The position numbers and the translations under genes are program-made. Below, piece by piece: positions 37,812-48,156 of a stretch of 64,000 nt of DNA. The stretch is taken from positions 62,001-126,000 of the forward strand of contig NZ_JAHEPS010000005.1 of the NCBI RefSeq assembly GCF_018596335.1. Direction: 5' to 3'. Origin of the DNA: Shewanella jiangmenensis. GTDB taxonomy: Bacteria; Pseudomonadota; Gammaproteobacteria; Enterobacterales; Shewanellaceae. The notes below the pieces were generated by a model that was given only the letters and a program-made list of their open reading frames with translations, was not told where the DNA came from and made no database searches. Position 1 is the stretch's first letter. The number at the start of each line of letters is the position of its first letter.

Positions 37812-37975
37812 CATCCTCCCCGCCAAACTCAATGCCTTTATCAATGAAGATGCTTAAGGGTAAGTTAGCAGGTGCGCAGACAGCTTAAGTTGCTATAAAG
37901 TGGCTGTATCTGAAATAAAGAATTGAAAGACGGATTTGGCAGGACAACTTCGCGCCATTGCCAAAGGGAGATCCC

Positions 37976-38563
37976 ATGAGTCATCTGTTTGCCCACCTCG
38001 CCCGCCTTAAACTCATACAGCGCTGGCCGCTGATGTATAACGTTCGCAGCGAAAATGTGCAGGAACACTCGCTGCAGGTCGCCATGGTTGCCCACGGGCT
38101 TGCGGTCATTGCCAATCGACAGTTTGGCCGCTCGGTCGATGCCAATAAAGTGGTGACCCTTGCGATATTCCATGATGCCTCTGAGGTGCTCACCGGCGAT
38201 TTACCAACGCCGGTTAAATACTTCAATAAAGACATCGAGGCTGAATACAAAAAAATTGAAGCCATCGCAGAGGCAAGGCTGCTGGAGATGGTGCCGGAAG
38301 CCTTTCGCGAAGATTACCGTGAGTTTCTTATCGCCGATGAGGCAGATGCTGAGCTTAAGCAGCTGGTCAAATCCGCCGATACCCTGTGCGCTTACTTAAA
38401 GTGCCTTGAAGAAATCAAAGCCGGCAACCGCGAGTTCAACACAGCCAAAGGGCGGCTTGAAGCCATGCTTGATGCCAATCCTCATCCGGCGGTGCGCTAC
38501 TTCCTCGACTGTTATGTGCCAAGCTTTACCCTGGACCTGGATCAGATTAATCAGATGCTGTGA
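37976..38563 (+). CDS. yfbR: 5'-deoxynucleotidase YfbR (HD domain)
   Basis: HD-superfamily hydrolase that dephosphorylates dNMPs. The ATG at 37976 has AAGGGAG 5 nt upstream and gives 195 residues (E. coli YfbR 199). The metal-binding residues are visible: His in [15 protein letters not shown], His-Asp in [16 protein letters not shown], and Asp in [17 protein letters not shown]. It is followed closely by dgt (9 bp), so dNMP and dGTP hydrolysis genes are probably coexpressed and trim the dNTP pool. Confidence 0.95.
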   Translation: MSHLFAHLARLKLIQRWPLMYNVRSENVQEHSLQVAMVAHGLAVIANRQFGRSVDANKVVTLAIFHDASEVLTGDLPTPVKYFNKDIEAEYKKIEAIAEARLLEMVPEAFREDYREFLIADEADAELKQLVKSADTLCAYLKCLEEIKAGNREFNTAKGRLEAMLDANPHPAVRYFLDCYVPSFTLDLDQINQML

Positions 38564-38572
38564 GAAACATTG

Positions 38573-39901
38573 ATGGACACACCCTGGCAGGAACGCCGAC
38601 ACGGCGAAGATAAACACAGACGAAACGATCACCGCAGCGCGTTTCAGCGCGACCGCGCCCGCATTCTGCACAGCGCCGCCTTTCGACGCCTGCAGGCCAA
38701 GACCCAGGTACTTGGCGTCGGCATGAACGACTTTTACCGCACTCGCCTCACCCACTCGCTGGAAGTGTCGCAAATCGGCACCGGCATCGCAGCGCAGCTT
38801 AAACGCAAGCATCCGGATAAAGAAGCGCTGATGGATTCGATGAGCCTGATTGAATCCCTCTGCCTTGCCCACGACATAGGGCACCCGCCTTTCGGTCATG
38901 GCGGCGAGGTGGCGCTTAACTATATGATGCGCGATCACGGCGGCTTTGAAGGCAACGGCCAGACCTTTCGTATTCTCACCAAGCTTGAGCCCTATACCCC
39001 GGGCTTTGGCATGAACCTGTGCCGCCGCACTTTACTGGGAATTTTGAAATACCCGCAGCTTGCCTCCGCACTGCATCAGCTTGCGCCGCGCCCGGCAGTT
39101 CCCCACTACCGCCAGCTGCGCCCCGGCGACTGGACCCCGGTCAAAGCGGTGTTTGATGACGACCGTGAGATGCTCGACTGGGTACTTGCGCCGCTCACCA
39201 ACCCAGACAGAGACAGATTCACCCAGTTCAGCGCACCAAACGAGCGCCATGGCAAGACCCGCTTCAAGTCCCTCGATGCGACCATCATGGAGCTTGCCGA
39301 CGATATCGCCTATGCCGTGCACGACCTTGAAGATGCGATTGTGATGGGCATTGTCAGCCGTGAGCAGTGGCTTGCCGATGTGGCGCCGGTACTTAATCAA
39401 AGCAAGGACAGCTGGATTCAGGCCGAACTTGGAGCAATAGACAACCGGCTTTTTGCCAAAGAGCATCACCTGAGAAAAGATGCCATCGGCACTTTGGTCA
39501 ATGGCTTTGTAACGGCAATTAATCTAATTGAAGATGAGTCCTTTTCTGAGCCACTTCTTCGCCATAACGCCGTGCTGCAAGCGGACTTTGCCGAGGCTCT
39601 GGTGGCACTTAAAGGCTTTGTGTATCGCCATGTCATTCGAAAACCCGAAGTACAGATGCTTGAATACAAAGGGCAGCAGATGGTGATGCAGCTGTTTGAA
39701 GCCTTCGCATCGGATCCTGAGCGCCTCTTGCCACTCAATACCCGCACCCGCTGGCAAGAAGCAGCTGAGCTTGGGCAAAATCCGATGCGGATTATCGCCG
39801 ACTATATTTCCGGCATGACGGACGAATTTGCGGTGCGGATGCATCATCAGCTGTTCAGCCCACGCCTGGGCGGCCTTGGGGATTTGGGCCAGGATTTTTA
39901 A
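38573..39901 (+). CDS. dgt: Deoxyguanosinetriphosphate triphosphohydrolase-like protein
   Basis: HD-domain dNTPase that releases triphosphate from dGTP or related dNTPs. The 442-residue protein carries [16 protein letters not shown] (first His), [16 protein letters not shown] (HD pair) and [18 protein letters not shown] (third metal Asp). The N-terminus [19 protein letters not shown] is typical. The TTG one codon before the ATG at 38573 is a weaker choice. It belongs to the dGTPase-like branch (type 2), shorter than E. coli Dgt (505), so the specificity may be broader. Confidence 0.93.
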   Translation: MDTPWQERRHGEDKHRRNDHRSAFQRDRARILHSAAFRRLQAKTQVLGVGMNDFYRTRLTHSLEVSQIGTGIAAQLKRKHPDKEALMDSMSLIESLCLAHDIGHPPFGHGGEVALNYMMRDHGGFEGNGQTFRILTKLEPYTPGFGMNLCRRTLLGILKYPQLASALHQLAPRPAVPHYRQLRPGDWTPVKAVFDDDREMLDWVLAPLTNPDRDRFTQFSAPNERHGKTRFKSLDATIMELADDIAYAVHDLEDAIVMGIVSREQWLADVAPVLNQSKDSWIQAELGAIDNRLFAKEHHLRKDAIGTLVNGFVTAINLIEDESFSEPLLRHNAVLQADFAEALVALKGFVYRHVIRKPEVQMLEYKGQQMVMQLFEAFASDPERLLPLNTRTRWQEAAELGQNPMRIIADYISGMTDEFAVRMHHQLFSPRLGGLGDLGQDF

Positions 39902-39942
39902 TTCGCGCTTTTTAACCAGTGCCTTTGCGTTAAGCACATATG

Positions 39943-39970
39943 AAAAAGCGCCGCTTTGGCGGCGCTTTAT
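39943..39970. terminator. Bidirectional terminator between dgt and marC
   Basis: AAAGCGCCGC-TTTG-GCGGCGCTTT: perfect 10-bp stem, preceded by A-run and followed by TTTATG. It lies between convergent genes. Confidence 0.88.
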
Positions 39971-39974
39971 GCTT

Positions 39975-40030
39975 TTACTTCTTGGCACTTACTTCTTGGC
40001 TTTTACTTCTTGGTTTTTACGTCTTGGCTT
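39975..40030 (-). repeat. 14-bp tandem array downstream of the marC-family gene
   Basis: TTACTTCTTGG (plus strand) repeats at 39975, 39989, 40003 and 40017, an exact 14-bp period with one substitution in the last copy. Read on the minus strand each unit is CCAAGAAGTAA, so TAA recurs in all three frames. It lies ~47 bp past the minus-strand stop at 40077 and before the shared terminator. Confidence 0.88.
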
Positions 40031-40076
40031 TCATCGTTACTGGTCCTGCCAAGCCTCGTGTTATGCGCGCTCAAGC

Positions 40077-40709
40077 CTAGCCAAGCAAGTTTGGAAACAG
40101 CCCCTTAAGCCCCGCCGCCATCACTTCAATGCCGATAGAAAGCATCAAGAGGCCCATCAAACGGGTAATCACGTTAATGCCGGTTTTACCCAGCACCCGA
40201 TAAATCACCGATGCCATGCGAAAAAGGCCAAAGCTCAGCAGACCAAAAATCAACACAGTCGAAAACATACCAACCAGATCGAGCATGGTGTTGTGCTCGG
40301 CCGCAAACACTATCACCGAGCTGATGGCACCCGGGCCTGCCATCAAGGGCAGTGCCAGCGGCACCACGGCGACCGACTCCATGGCGGACGACTCGCGGTC
40401 TTCCTCCTGGTTACGTTTTACTTCACCGAGTTTACCCTGCAGCATCGACAGCGCAATGATGGCAATCAGGGTGCCGCCGGCAATTCGAAACGCCGACAGC
40501 GAAATTGAGAACATATTCAGAATGTGCTGACCGGCGACTATGGTCACCAGCAGAATAACCACCACCGCGATGTTGGCGACCTTACCGGTGTGATTGCGCT
40601 CAGCCTCGGTTTGGTGACTGGTGAGACTGACAAACACCGGCAGCAGACCAATGGGATTGATGATAGCCACCAATCCAAGAAAAAATTTAATGTAAACCGT
40701 AATATCCAC
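40077..40709 (-). CDS. MarC/YchE-family membrane protein
   Basis: Inner-membrane protein of 210 residues with six predicted membrane segments (for example YIKFFLGLVAIINPIGLLPVFV, VANIAVVVILLVTIVAG, AFRIAGGTLIAIIALSML, VVPLALPLMAGPGAISSVIVF). The NPIG and PLMAGPGAIS motifs are diagnostic of the MarC family. GTG at 40709 has GGAG 7 nt upstream. In E. coli the homologue ychE is next to adhE, and here too it is divergent from adhE. The biochemical function of the family is not established, despite the historical name. Confidence 0.92.
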   Translation of the reverse strand: MDITVYIKFFLGLVAIINPIGLLPVFVSLTSHQTEAERNHTGKVANIAVVVILLVTIVAGQHILNMFSISLSAFRIAGGTLIAIIALSMLQGKLGEVKRNQEEDRESSAMESVAVVPLALPLMAGPGAISSVIVFAAEHNTMLDLVGMFSTVLIFGLLSFGLFRMASVIYRVLGKTGINVITRLMGLLMLSIGIEVMAAGLKGLFPNLLG

Positions 40710-40932
40710 TCACGCTCTCCAGTCGGAACTGCTGCCTTTTGCAACGCGAAACCAAGTCCTTGCAACAGCGAATAATCTACCTGATGGCTGACACGCCGAG
40801 AAATGAGATTTTCTGTGTCCGGTCACAGTTTTCAGATAAATATGGCTCATGTATGGCGCAACAGCTGTGTCCGGCTACTTTGTCATCAAAGTGTAGCGCT
40901 TTCTGTAGTTTTATTTCAGTTGTAGCGGGCTT

Positions 40933-40948
40933 TGTGCGGACTGTCACA
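40933..40948. promoter_or_regulatory. CRP-type operator upstream of adhE
   Basis: TGTGCGGACTGTCACA matches TGTGA-N6-TCACA with 9 of 10 fixed bases. It is ~95-110 bp upstream of the adhE ATG, in the 330-bp marC-adhE region. In Shewanella CRP controls much of anaerobic metabolism, and AdhE is an anaerobic enzyme, so the site is plausible. Confidence 0.55.
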
Positions 40949-41043
40949 GATAAACACCCCCTGGAGGTGTAATTTTTCAGTCATAGAAAAGAATGTTTAG
41001 CTAAATTCAATTTTGCCAAACATTTTTTGACGGGAACTTCATC

Positions 41044-43650
41044 ATGACAGTCACCAATACCCAGGAACTCAACGCCCTCGTTGACCGTGTCGCCAAGGCT
41101 CAGGCCCAGTTTGCCAGCTTCTCGCAGGAGCAGGTTGACCGCATTTTTCGCGCTGCCGCCCTCGCCGCCGCCGATGCGCGGATCAAACTTGCCAAAATGG
41201 CAGCAGAAGAAACCCGCATGGGGGTGGTCGAAGACAAGGTGATTAAAAACCACTTTGCCTCCGAGTACATTTACAACAAGTACAAGGACGAAAAAACCTG
41301 CGGCATCCTTGCCGAGGACACCACCTTTGGCACCATCACCATCGCCGAGCCGGTTGGGATCATCTGCGGCATAGTGCCCACCACCAACCCAACCTCAACC
41401 GCGATTTTTAAAGCGCTTATCAGCCTTAAAACCCGTAACGGCATTATCTTTTCGCCTCACCCAAGGGCGAAAAAATCCACCACTACCGCCGCGCGGATTG
41501 TGCTGGATGCGGCCATTGCCGCCGGCGCGCCAAGTGACATCATCGGCTGGATAGACGAGCCCTCTGTGGCGCTTTCAAACCAACTGATGACCCACGAGAA
41601 GATTAACCTTATTCTTGCCACCGGCGGCCCGGGTATGGTGAAAGCCGCCTACTCCTCCGGCAAACCTGCCATCGGTGTCGGCGCCGGCAACACCCCAATC
41701 GTGATTGACGAAACCGCCGACATCAAACGGGCGGTGAGCTCAATCTTAATGTCCAAAACCTTCGATAACGGCGTGGTCTGCGCCTCGGAGCAGGCGGTTG
41801 TGGTGGTCGATGCGATTTACGATGCGGTTAAGGAGCGCTTCGCGAGCCACGGCGGTTATCTTTTGAATAAAAAAGAAAATGCCGCACTGCAAAAAGTGAT
41901 TTTAAAAGACGGTGCCCTCAATGCCGACATCGTTGGCCAAAGCGCGGTTGCCATTGCTGCCATGGCCAATATCAAGGTGCCCGGCCACACCAAGGTGCTG
42001 ATTGGTGAAGTGAGCGCCATCGACGATAACGAAGCCTTTGCCCACGAAAAGCTTTCGCCACTGCTTGGCATGTACCGCGCCGCCAATTTTGAAGAGGCGC
42101 TCGATAAGGCCGAAGCATTGGTAGCCCTTGGCGGCATCGGCCACACCTCAGGTTTGTATACCGATCAGGATACCCAGGATGCACGAGTTCGCGCCTTTGG
42201 CTATCGGATGAAGACAGCGCGCATTCTCATCAACACACCCGCCTCCCAAGGCGGCATAGGCGACCTGTACAACTTCAAACTGGCGCCGTCATTAACCCTG
42301 GGCTGCGGTTCATGGGGCGGTAACTCGATTTCTGAAAACGTCGGCCCAAGCCACCTTATCAACAAAAAAACCGTCGCCAAGAGGGCCGAGAACATGCTGT
42401 GGCACAAGCTTCCATCGTCCATCTACTTTCGCCGCGGCAGTTTGCCAATTGCCCTCGAGGAGCTGTCAGACAAGAAGCGTGCGCTTATTGTTACCGACAA
42501 GTTTTTGTTCAATAACGGTTATTGCGACGAAACTATCCGCATTCTGAAATCCCAGGGGCTTGAAACCGAGGTGTTTTACGAGGTAGAAGCCGACCCGACC
42601 TTAGCCGTGGTGCGTGCCGGTGCCAGAGTTGCACAAAGCTTCCAGCCCGACGTGATTATCGCCCTCGGCGGCGGCTCGCCAATGGATGCGGCCAAAATCA
42701 TCTGGGTGATGTACGAGCATCCTGATGTGGACTTTGCTGATCTGGCGCTGCGCTTTATGGATATCCGCAAGCGCATTTACAAGTTCCCCAAACTTGGCCG
42801 TAAAGCCAGCATGGTGGCGATTCCGACCACATCCGGCACCGGCTCAGAAGTGACCCCTTTTGCCGTGGTAACCGACGAAGTGACCGGCGCAAAATACCCG
42901 ATTGCCGACTACGAGCTCACGCCCAATATGGCGATTGTGGACCCCAATCTGGTGATGGACATGCCAAAATCACTGACCGCGTTTGGCGGTATCGATGCCA
43001 TCACCCACGCGCTTGAAGCTTATGTCAGCGTGATGGCGAACGAGTACAGCGATGGTCAGGCGTTGCAGGCACTGGAGTTACTGTTCAAGTATCTGCCTGA
43101 AAGCTACGCCAAAGGCGCACAGGCCCCGCTTGCCCGCGAAAAAGTGCACAATGGCGCCACGATTGCCGGTATCGCCTTTGCCAACGCCTTCCTTGGGATT
43201 TGCCACTCCATGGCACACAAGCTTGGCGCCGAGTTCCACCTGCCCCATGGGCTTGCCAACGCGCTGCTTATCAGCAACGTTATTCGCTTTAACGCCACCG
43301 ACTTGCCCACCAAGCAGGCGGCCTTCAGCCAATACGACAGACCAAAAGCGCTATGCCGTTACGCCGCTATTGCCCGCCACCTTGGCCTTAACGGCAAAAC
43401 CGATGAAGTCTGTGTCGAGCTGCTGATTAAGAAGATTGACGAGCTTAAACAAACGCTTGGGATCCCCTCGTCCATTAAAGAAGCCGGCGTGAACGAAGCC
43501 GACTTTATGGCGAAACTCGATGAGCTTGCCGAAGATGCCTTTGACGATCAGTGCACCGGCGCTAACCCACGCTACCCTCTGATTAAGGAGCTTAAAGAGC
43601 TGCTGCTGGCAAGCTTCCACGGCCGCGCCTATGAGGACGAGCGCAGCTAA
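41044..43650 (+). CDS. adhE: Bifunctional acetaldehyde/alcohol dehydrogenase AdhE
   Basis: Fermentative enzyme that reduces acetyl-CoA to acetaldehyde and then to ethanol; forms spirosomes. The 868 residues comprise an N-terminal CoA-acylating aldehyde dehydrogenase (about 1-440; catalytic Cys in FDNGVVCASEQAVVV near 246) and a C-terminal iron-dependent alcohol dehydrogenase (about 450-868). The latter has GGGSPMDAAK, SGTGSEVTPFAVV and the iron-binding His residues in GICHSMAHKLG and HGLANALLISNVI. Both domains are complete. The gene is divergent from marC. A 16-bp array begins at its stop codon. Confidence 0.98.
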   Translation: MTVTNTQELNALVDRVAKAQAQFASFSQEQVDRIFRAAALAAADARIKLAKMAAEETRMGVVEDKVIKNHFASEYIYNKYKDEKTCGILAEDTTFGTITIAEPVGIICGIVPTTNPTSTAIFKALISLKTRNGIIFSPHPRAKKSTTTAARIVLDAAIAAGAPSDIIGWIDEPSVALSNQLMTHEKINLILATGGPGMVKAAYSSGKPAIGVGAGNTPIVIDETADIKRAVSSILMSKTFDNGVVCASEQAVVVVDAIYDAVKERFASHGGYLLNKKENAALQKVILKDGALNADIVGQSAVAIAAMANIKVPGHTKVLIGEVSAIDDNEAFAHEKLSPLLGMYRAANFEEALDKAEALVALGGIGHTSGLYTDQDTQDARVRAFGYRMKTARILINTPASQGGIGDLYNFKLAPSLTLGCGSWGGNSISENVGPSHLINKKTVAKRAENMLWHKLPSSIYFRRGSLPIALEELSDKKRALIVTDKFLFNNGYCDETIRILKSQGLETEVFYEVEADPTLAVVRAGARVAQSFQPDVIIALGGGSPMDAAKIIWVMYEHPDVDFADLALRFMDIRKRIYKFPKLGRKASMVAIPTTSGTGSEVTPFAVVTDEVTGAKYPIADYELTPNMAIVDPNLVMDMPKSLTAFGGIDAITHALEAYVSVMANEYSDGQALQALELLFKYLPESYAKGAQAPLAREKVHNGATIAGIAFANAFLGICHSMAHKLGAEFHLPHGLANALLISNVIRFNATDLPTKQAAFSQYDRPKALCRYAAIARHLGLNGKTDEVCVELLIKKIDELKQTLGIPSSIKEAGVNEADFMAKLDELAEDAFDDQCTGANPRYPLIKELKELLLASFHGRAYEDERS

Positions 43651-43726
43651 GCTTCTGCCCAACTAAGTTTTATCGCGACTAAGTTTCAGCGCGACTAAGT
43701 TTCAGCCCAGCTAAGTTTCATCGCTG
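43647..43726 (+). repeat. 16-bp tandem array x5 starting at the adhE stop codon
   Basis: Five contiguous units, each beginning CTAAG, start at 43647, 43663, 43679, 43695 and 43711, an exact 16-bp period. Units 3 and 4 share CTAAGTTTCAGC; units 2 and 5 differ by a few bases. Unit 1 contains the stop TAA (43648-43650). As 16 is 1 modulo 3, the TAAs fall successively in all three frames. A terminator follows 5 bp later. Confidence 0.93.
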
Positions 43727-43731
43727 TAATC

Positions 43732-43759
43732 CAAGCCCGGCATCGCCGGGCTTTGTTTT
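43732..43759 (+). terminator. Rho-independent terminator of adhE
   Basis: AAGCCCGGC-ATC-GCCGGGCTT followed by TGTTTT, directly after the 16-bp array. Confidence 0.9.
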
Positions 43760-43942
43760 AAGAAGCCTGCACCGCCTTGCGCGGCACGCACAAATTCCAC
43801 ACTCTCATTTCTGATTATTCCTGATGCACTATTTGCCCTGAGCTGTTTGCCCTGAGTTTTTTAGCCTGAGGTGTTTAGCGAAAGCTTTGCTCCACATCCC
43901 CTTAGCGAACGACAGCGCTGCCCTTTGTGACCCAATTCAGGA

Positions 43943-43976
43943 GCAAAAAAAGCCCGACCATCAAGGCCGGGCTTAC
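43943..43976 (-). terminator. Rho-independent terminator of opgGH
   Basis: On the minus strand AAGCCCGGCC-TTGAT-GGTCGGGCTT is followed by TTTTTTGC; one mismatch in the stem. Between here and 43.76 kb the ~190 bp holds only degenerate CCTGAG-containing repeats and no gene. Confidence 0.88.
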
Positions 43977-44014
43977 ATAAGGGCTTTCCATAAAGGCTTT
44001 AAATAAAGGCTTTA
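43976..44014 (-). repeat. 13-bp tandem array x3 after the opgH stop
   Basis: On the minus strand TAAAGCCTTTATT, TAAAGCCTTTATG and GAAAGCCCTTATG lie end to end (44002-44014, 43989-44001, 43976-43988), 5 nt past the stop and directly before the terminator. Confidence 0.9.
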
Positions 44015-44019
44015 CGCTA

Positions 44020-46203
44020 TCAGCAGATGCTTACCAGATCGTCATCAGCATAAGCTTCAGGCAGATGCTGCATATGTTTCAAAAGCAGCGGATTGCCAAG
44101 CACATATGACAGCTCCTGCTTGGACAACAGCGCCAAAAGACTGGTCTGGCACAGCGCTTCCTGCACTTTGACACGGGCAATGGCTTCGAGTGGCTCGATG
44201 GGGCTGCCCGGTGCGTGGGTTGGCAGCTTATCCATAATGCTCATATGCAGCGCCATCATCTCAGGGCGATCGAGCAGGAGTTTCATATTCCAGCTCTCTT
44301 CAAGCTCAACCACATACTCATCGCGGCGCTGTGATGCAGCGGTCACAATAGCAGGCTCGTTCACCTCTTCCGGTGTGGCGAGGATTTTTCTGTCCTTAAA
44401 CCACTGGCCGATAGGGCTTGAAGATGTCATCGCCGACAAGGGCACGGCAAACCACAGGCCAATCAGCGCAGGTGACATCCACGCCAGCAGCGTGAGTGAA
44501 TCAAGCACCGCCGCATAACCAAGCAAGAGACCGGCAATCATGTGCCAGCGATGGCGGTAGATAAGGTCTTTCCACGGCAAACTGCCATCGTCACGGCGCT
44601 GGGGCGACCAGCCACTGTCACGACCAAACAGGATTGACATCACCGCGCCGCAGTGGATGAACATCATGATGGGCGCAATCAGCGCCGACAGAATGATTTC
44701 CACTATGGTACTGCCGATGACCCGCAGCCGGCCGCCGAGGGCCTTACAGGTTTTGCTGTCAAAAAACAGCAGCAGCAAGCCAAAAATCTTCGGCCCGAAC
44801 AAGATGCCCATGGTGATATAGAAGAGGCGCAATGCCCTGTCTGAGTCCATCACAGGCCAGGTCGGAAACAGCGAAAACTGATCGGTGAAGTACTCAGGAC
44901 GGATATAGTGTGCCTGCAACGCGAGCAGCAAACCCGAAAGGATAAGCAGCAGCCAGAATGGCGATGACAAATACGCCATAATGCCGGTCACCAGGTGCAT
45001 ACGGCTAACCCAGTGCAGGCCTTTGGCCGGCAGCACCCGGGTGTGCTGCAGGTTACCCTGACACCAGCGACGGTCACGCACCGCCATGTCGATAATCGAC
45101 GGCGGACACTCTTCATAGGAGCCGTACAGATCGGCGGCAATCTTCACGCTCCAGCCGGCACGGCGAATAAGCGCCGCTTCGACAAAGTCGTGACTCATGA
45201 TATGCCCACCAAACGGCGGCTTACCCGAAAGATGTGGCAGACCGGCGGCCTTCATAAAGGCTTCGGTGCGGATAATGGCGTTGTGTCCCCAGAAGTTACC
45301 TTCTTTTTGCACCCACCATGACAAACCGGTACCGATTACAGGGCCATAGAAGCGCGCCGCAAACTGCTGCACCCGCGCCATCAGGGTAGTTCCCTTGATA
45401 AGTGCAGGAATAGTCTGGATAAGACCTGAGTCAGGGTCGGCTTCCATGCGCCGCGCCAGCGACACTATGGTATGGGTTTCCATCACGCTGTCGGCATCAA
45501 GCACCAGCAGGTGATCGTAACTGCTGCCCCAGCGGCGACAAAAGTCCGCCACGTTACCGGCCTTACGGGCAATGTTTTTGCGACGGCGACGGTAATAGAT
45601 ACGCGCCTTGCCAGCAGTGGCTTCACGCAAAATCCAGAACGCATGCTCTTCAGCGAGGGCAATTTGCGGATCTGTGGTGTCACTTAAGATAAACCAGTCA
45701 AACGCATCGGCATCACTGGTTTTCGACAGTTCAAGCGCCATGGTTTCTACCGCAGCGAACACCCGATCAGGTGACTCGTTGTAGGTCGGCATCAAAATCG
45801 CCGTGCGGGTGGTCAGCGCCTCCACTTCCGGATCGATTTGTTTGCCGCGCTTACGCACGATAGAAATAAGGCCCGCAATACCGGCGCAAAATGCCAGTGC
45901 AATCCAGCAGAAGTTCACCACAAACAGCGCCAGTACGGCGTACTCGAGCGGGGTGAGACCACCAACCAGAAACACAGCGCGCATTTCGTGAATGGCAAAA
46001 CCGGACAACAGCAGCGCCGGGCCAATCACGCTTAAGCGCTTCAGTTTGTTGGATTTTACGCCGCCACGATTGACTTCGGCGCGGGGAAATCCCTCACTGA
46101 GGGATTTGAGCGATTGGGTAGGCATGTCCGCCGGACGTTCCGGCGGCATGGCGCTGTCCCCGGCAAGCACCGGGGACGCACGTTCAAGCAAAGGCCCTGT
46201 CAT
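44020..46203 (-). CDS. opgH: Glucans biosynthesis glucosyltransferase H
   Basis: Inner-membrane GT2-family glucosyltransferase that builds the osmoregulated periplasmic glucan backbone from UDP-glucose. The 727-residue protein has two N-terminal membrane segments (about 60-130), then a cytoplasmic catalytic domain: [16 protein letters not shown] (about 145), the DAD-like [16 protein letters not shown], and the acceptor motif [10 protein letters not shown] in place of QxxRW. Several membrane segments follow (for example [39 protein letters not shown]). At 727 residues it is shorter than E. coli OpgH (847), mainly at the termini. Its ATG overlaps the opgG stop (TGATG), so translation is coupled. 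Confidence 0.95.
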   Translation of the reverse strand: MTGPLLERASPVLAGDSAMPPERPADMPTQSLKSLSEGFPRAEVNRGGVKSNKLKRLSVIGPALLLSGFAIHEMRAVFLVGGLTPLEYAVLALFVVNFCWIALAFCAGIAGLISIVRKRGKQIDPEVEALTTRTAILMPTYNESPDRVFAAVETMALELSKTSDADAFDWFILSDTTDPQIALAEEHAFWILREATAGKARIYYRRRRKNIARKAGNVADFCRRWGSSYDHLLVLDADSVMETHTIVSLARRMEADPDSGLIQTIPALIKGTTLMARVQQFAARFYGPVIGTGLSWWVQKEGNFWGHNAIIRTEAFMKAAGLPHLSGKPPFGGHIMSHDFVEAALIRRAGWSVKIAADLYGSYEECPPSIIDMAVRDRRWCQGNLQHTRVLPAKGLHWVSRMHLVTGIMAYLSSPFWLLLILSGLLLALQAHYIRPEYFTDQFSLFPTWPVMDSDRALRLFYITMGILFGPKIFGLLLLFFDSKTCKALGGRLRVIGSTIVEIILSALIAPIMMFIHCGAVMSILFGRDSGWSPQRRDDGSLPWKDLIYRHRWHMIAGLLLGYAAVLDSLTLLAWMSPALIGLWFAVPLSAMTSSSPIGQWFKDRKILATPEEVNEPAIVTAASQRRDEYVVELEESWNMKLLLDRPEMMALHMSIMDKLPTHAPGSPIEPLEAIARVKVQEALCQTSLLALLSKQELSYVLGNPLLLKHMQHLPEAYADDDLVSIC

Positions 46204-47843
46204 CAGAGGGTCCAGCGATACAGCCAGGTTTCGGCAGCAGCCGGCTCGTCAAACTTGAGCTCGGCGCGGAATTCGGCCAGGTTCACTTCACCTGGATCAA
46301 ATTCGAACGACAGGCGATAACCGTTAGACTTTGGATTGTCACGGATAACGATGTTGCTCACCACACCGGCAGAAGTTTCTACCTTGGCAACCGGCATGTT
46401 GGCCGGACGCTTGCCCTTCACTTCGTAGTCAACCACGAACAGACGCTTAGGCGTTGGCTTGGCGATGTCGGCACGGCCGCTGCTGGTACGGGAAACAACA
46501 ATGCTGTTCTCGACCGGTGCAGGTGATGCGCCCCATGACAGGTGATAGGCAAAACGGAATTCACCACCGGCAGCCAGTGGCTGACGCGGCTTCCAGAAGG
46601 CAACGATGTTGTCGTGGATTTCAGACTGAGTCGGGATCTCGGTCAGCACTACCGCGCCCTGACCCCAGTTACCCACTGGCTCAACCCACAGGCTTGGACG
46701 ACGCTCGTAGTTGGCTTCCAGATCCTGATAGTTGACGTAATCACGCTCGCGCTGCATCAGACCAAAACCCTGTGGAGAGTTGTCCACAAAGGCACTGACC
46801 TGCAGATCGCGTGGGTTGGCCAGCGGACGCCACAAACGCTCACCGCGGCCGTTGATCATCAGCAGACCGTCAGAATCGTGTACCGCCGGACGGAAATCGT
46901 CAGTGGTGTGACGGCCGTTTGGCGAGTGCATATACATACTGGTGCTTGGCGCGAGACCTACTTTAGAAAGTTCCACACGTGGGAACAGCACGGCTTCCAC
47001 GTCCATACGGGTGTTTTCGCCCGGACGGATAGAGAAGCGGTAGGCACCGGCAACGCTTGGGCTGTCAAGCAGCGCATGCACCACAATCAGGTTGGTATCA
47101 GAAGTTGGCTTTTCGACCCAGAAGGCGCGGAAAATCGGGAACTCTTCACCGGCGGGATCGGCAGTTTTAATCGCAAGACCACGGGCAGACAAGCCGTAGG
47201 CATTGCCTTTACCCAGCGCACGGAAATAGCTGGCACCCTGGAATACAAACAGCTCGTCAAAGTATTCAGTGCTGTTCAATGGATAGTGAATGCGCAGACC
47301 GCTGTAACCGATATCTTCGGTCGGCAGCTTTTGCTTGAGCACTTCACCGGCGCTGAACAGATCCGGGTCGTAGCTCAGGTGGCGCGACTTATTGCCTTCC
47401 ACGATCGCGATTTCAATCAGATCCTGGAAGTAAAAACCACGGTGGAACAGCTGCATCTGATACGGCAGGCTCTCTGCCTTCCAAATCGCAGATTCAGGCT
47501 GGAAGCGAATATCACGGTATTCGTCGTAGCTGATTTTGGCGAGGCTGGCAGGCAGCGGGTCATTCAGCGCCACGTACGGCTTTTTCGCCAGATTACGGGC
47601 GATGCGAACCACGGTATCACTGTCGAAGTTACCTGTTTTGGCAAAACGGATCACCGCTTTGGGATCTTCGGCACGCAGGGGTTTTGCCGCAACCTGAGCA
47701 GGCGGCTCGGCTGGGACATCACTGCCCTTCACATCCGAGGCCCATACAGAATTGGCGGAAAATAACGTCAGACCAGCCATCAAAGGGGCAACAGACAAAC
47801 TTTTCAAAGAACGGGAACGAGCAGAGCTCAAGAAGCGATCCAT
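46203..47843 (-). CDS. opgG: Glucans biosynthesis protein G (periplasmic)
   Basis: Periplasmic beta-sandwich protein needed for glucan branching or release after OpgH polymerisation. The ATG at 47843 opens on a Sec signal peptide ([20 protein letters not shown], then SD) and gives 546 residues (E. coli 511). The frame runs 61 codons upstream, where no signal or family likeness is seen. The MdoG domain is clear ([56 protein letters not shown]). OpgH translation depends on it through the TGATG overlap. Nothing else is seen in the 48.03-48.16 kb upstream region. Confidence 0.95.
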   Translation of the reverse strand: MDRFLSSARSRSLKSLSVAPLMAGLTLFSANSVWASDVKGSDVPAEPPAQVAAKPLRAEDPKAVIRFAKTGNFDSDTVVRIARNLAKKPYVALNDPLPASLAKISYDEYRDIRFQPESAIWKAESLPYQMQLFHRGFYFQDLIEIAIVEGNKSRHLSYDPDLFSAGEVLKQKLPTEDIGYSGLRIHYPLNSTEYFDELFVFQGASYFRALGKGNAYGLSARGLAIKTADPAGEEFPIFRAFWVEKPTSDTNLIVVHALLDSPSVAGAYRFSIRPGENTRMDVEAVLFPRVELSKVGLAPSTSMYMHSPNGRHTTDDFRPAVHDSDGLLMINGRGERLWRPLANPRDLQVSAFVDNSPQGFGLMQRERDYVNYQDLEANYERRPSLWVEPVGNWGQGAVVLTEIPTQSEIHDNIVAFWKPRQPLAAGGEFRFAYHLSWGASPAPVENSIVVSRTSSGRADIAKPTPKRLFVVDYEVKGKRPANMPVAKVETSAGVVSNIVIRDNPKSNGYRLSFEFDPGEVNLAEFRAELKFDEPAAAETWLYRWTL

Positions 47844-48156
47844 AACGGAAGTAACTCCAACAGAGTTAGATACAAAAGTGGTTTGGGGTTGTGTGCCAGG
47901 ACCTTGTTTACCGGACGGTGTGACAGGAAATCCCAGCGCTCGCACAGCGCGAAAGATAGCAGAATGGCAGAAAAAAGCACAACTTAAGTTGCTGTTGCCC
48001 TTACTAAAACGAGATTTTGTAATCATATGTATATATCCTTTTGGAATATATGCAGCGGCCCTCTAATCTCTTTCCGTGAGCAAGAGTGTAAGTATTTGAC
48101 TTGAAAAGTATAAGGATTTATCACTTTATGTTCAAGGCTACATTTTGTCACACTTC

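Noticed and set aside
40810..40830. TGTGTCCGGTCACA upstream of adhE as a CRP site
   Set aside because: The half-sites are two bases too close for CRP; the site at 40933 is better.
46542..47765. 407-codon open frame on the + strand opposite opgG
   Set aside because: Antisense shadow of a well-conserved gene; no ribosome site or family features.
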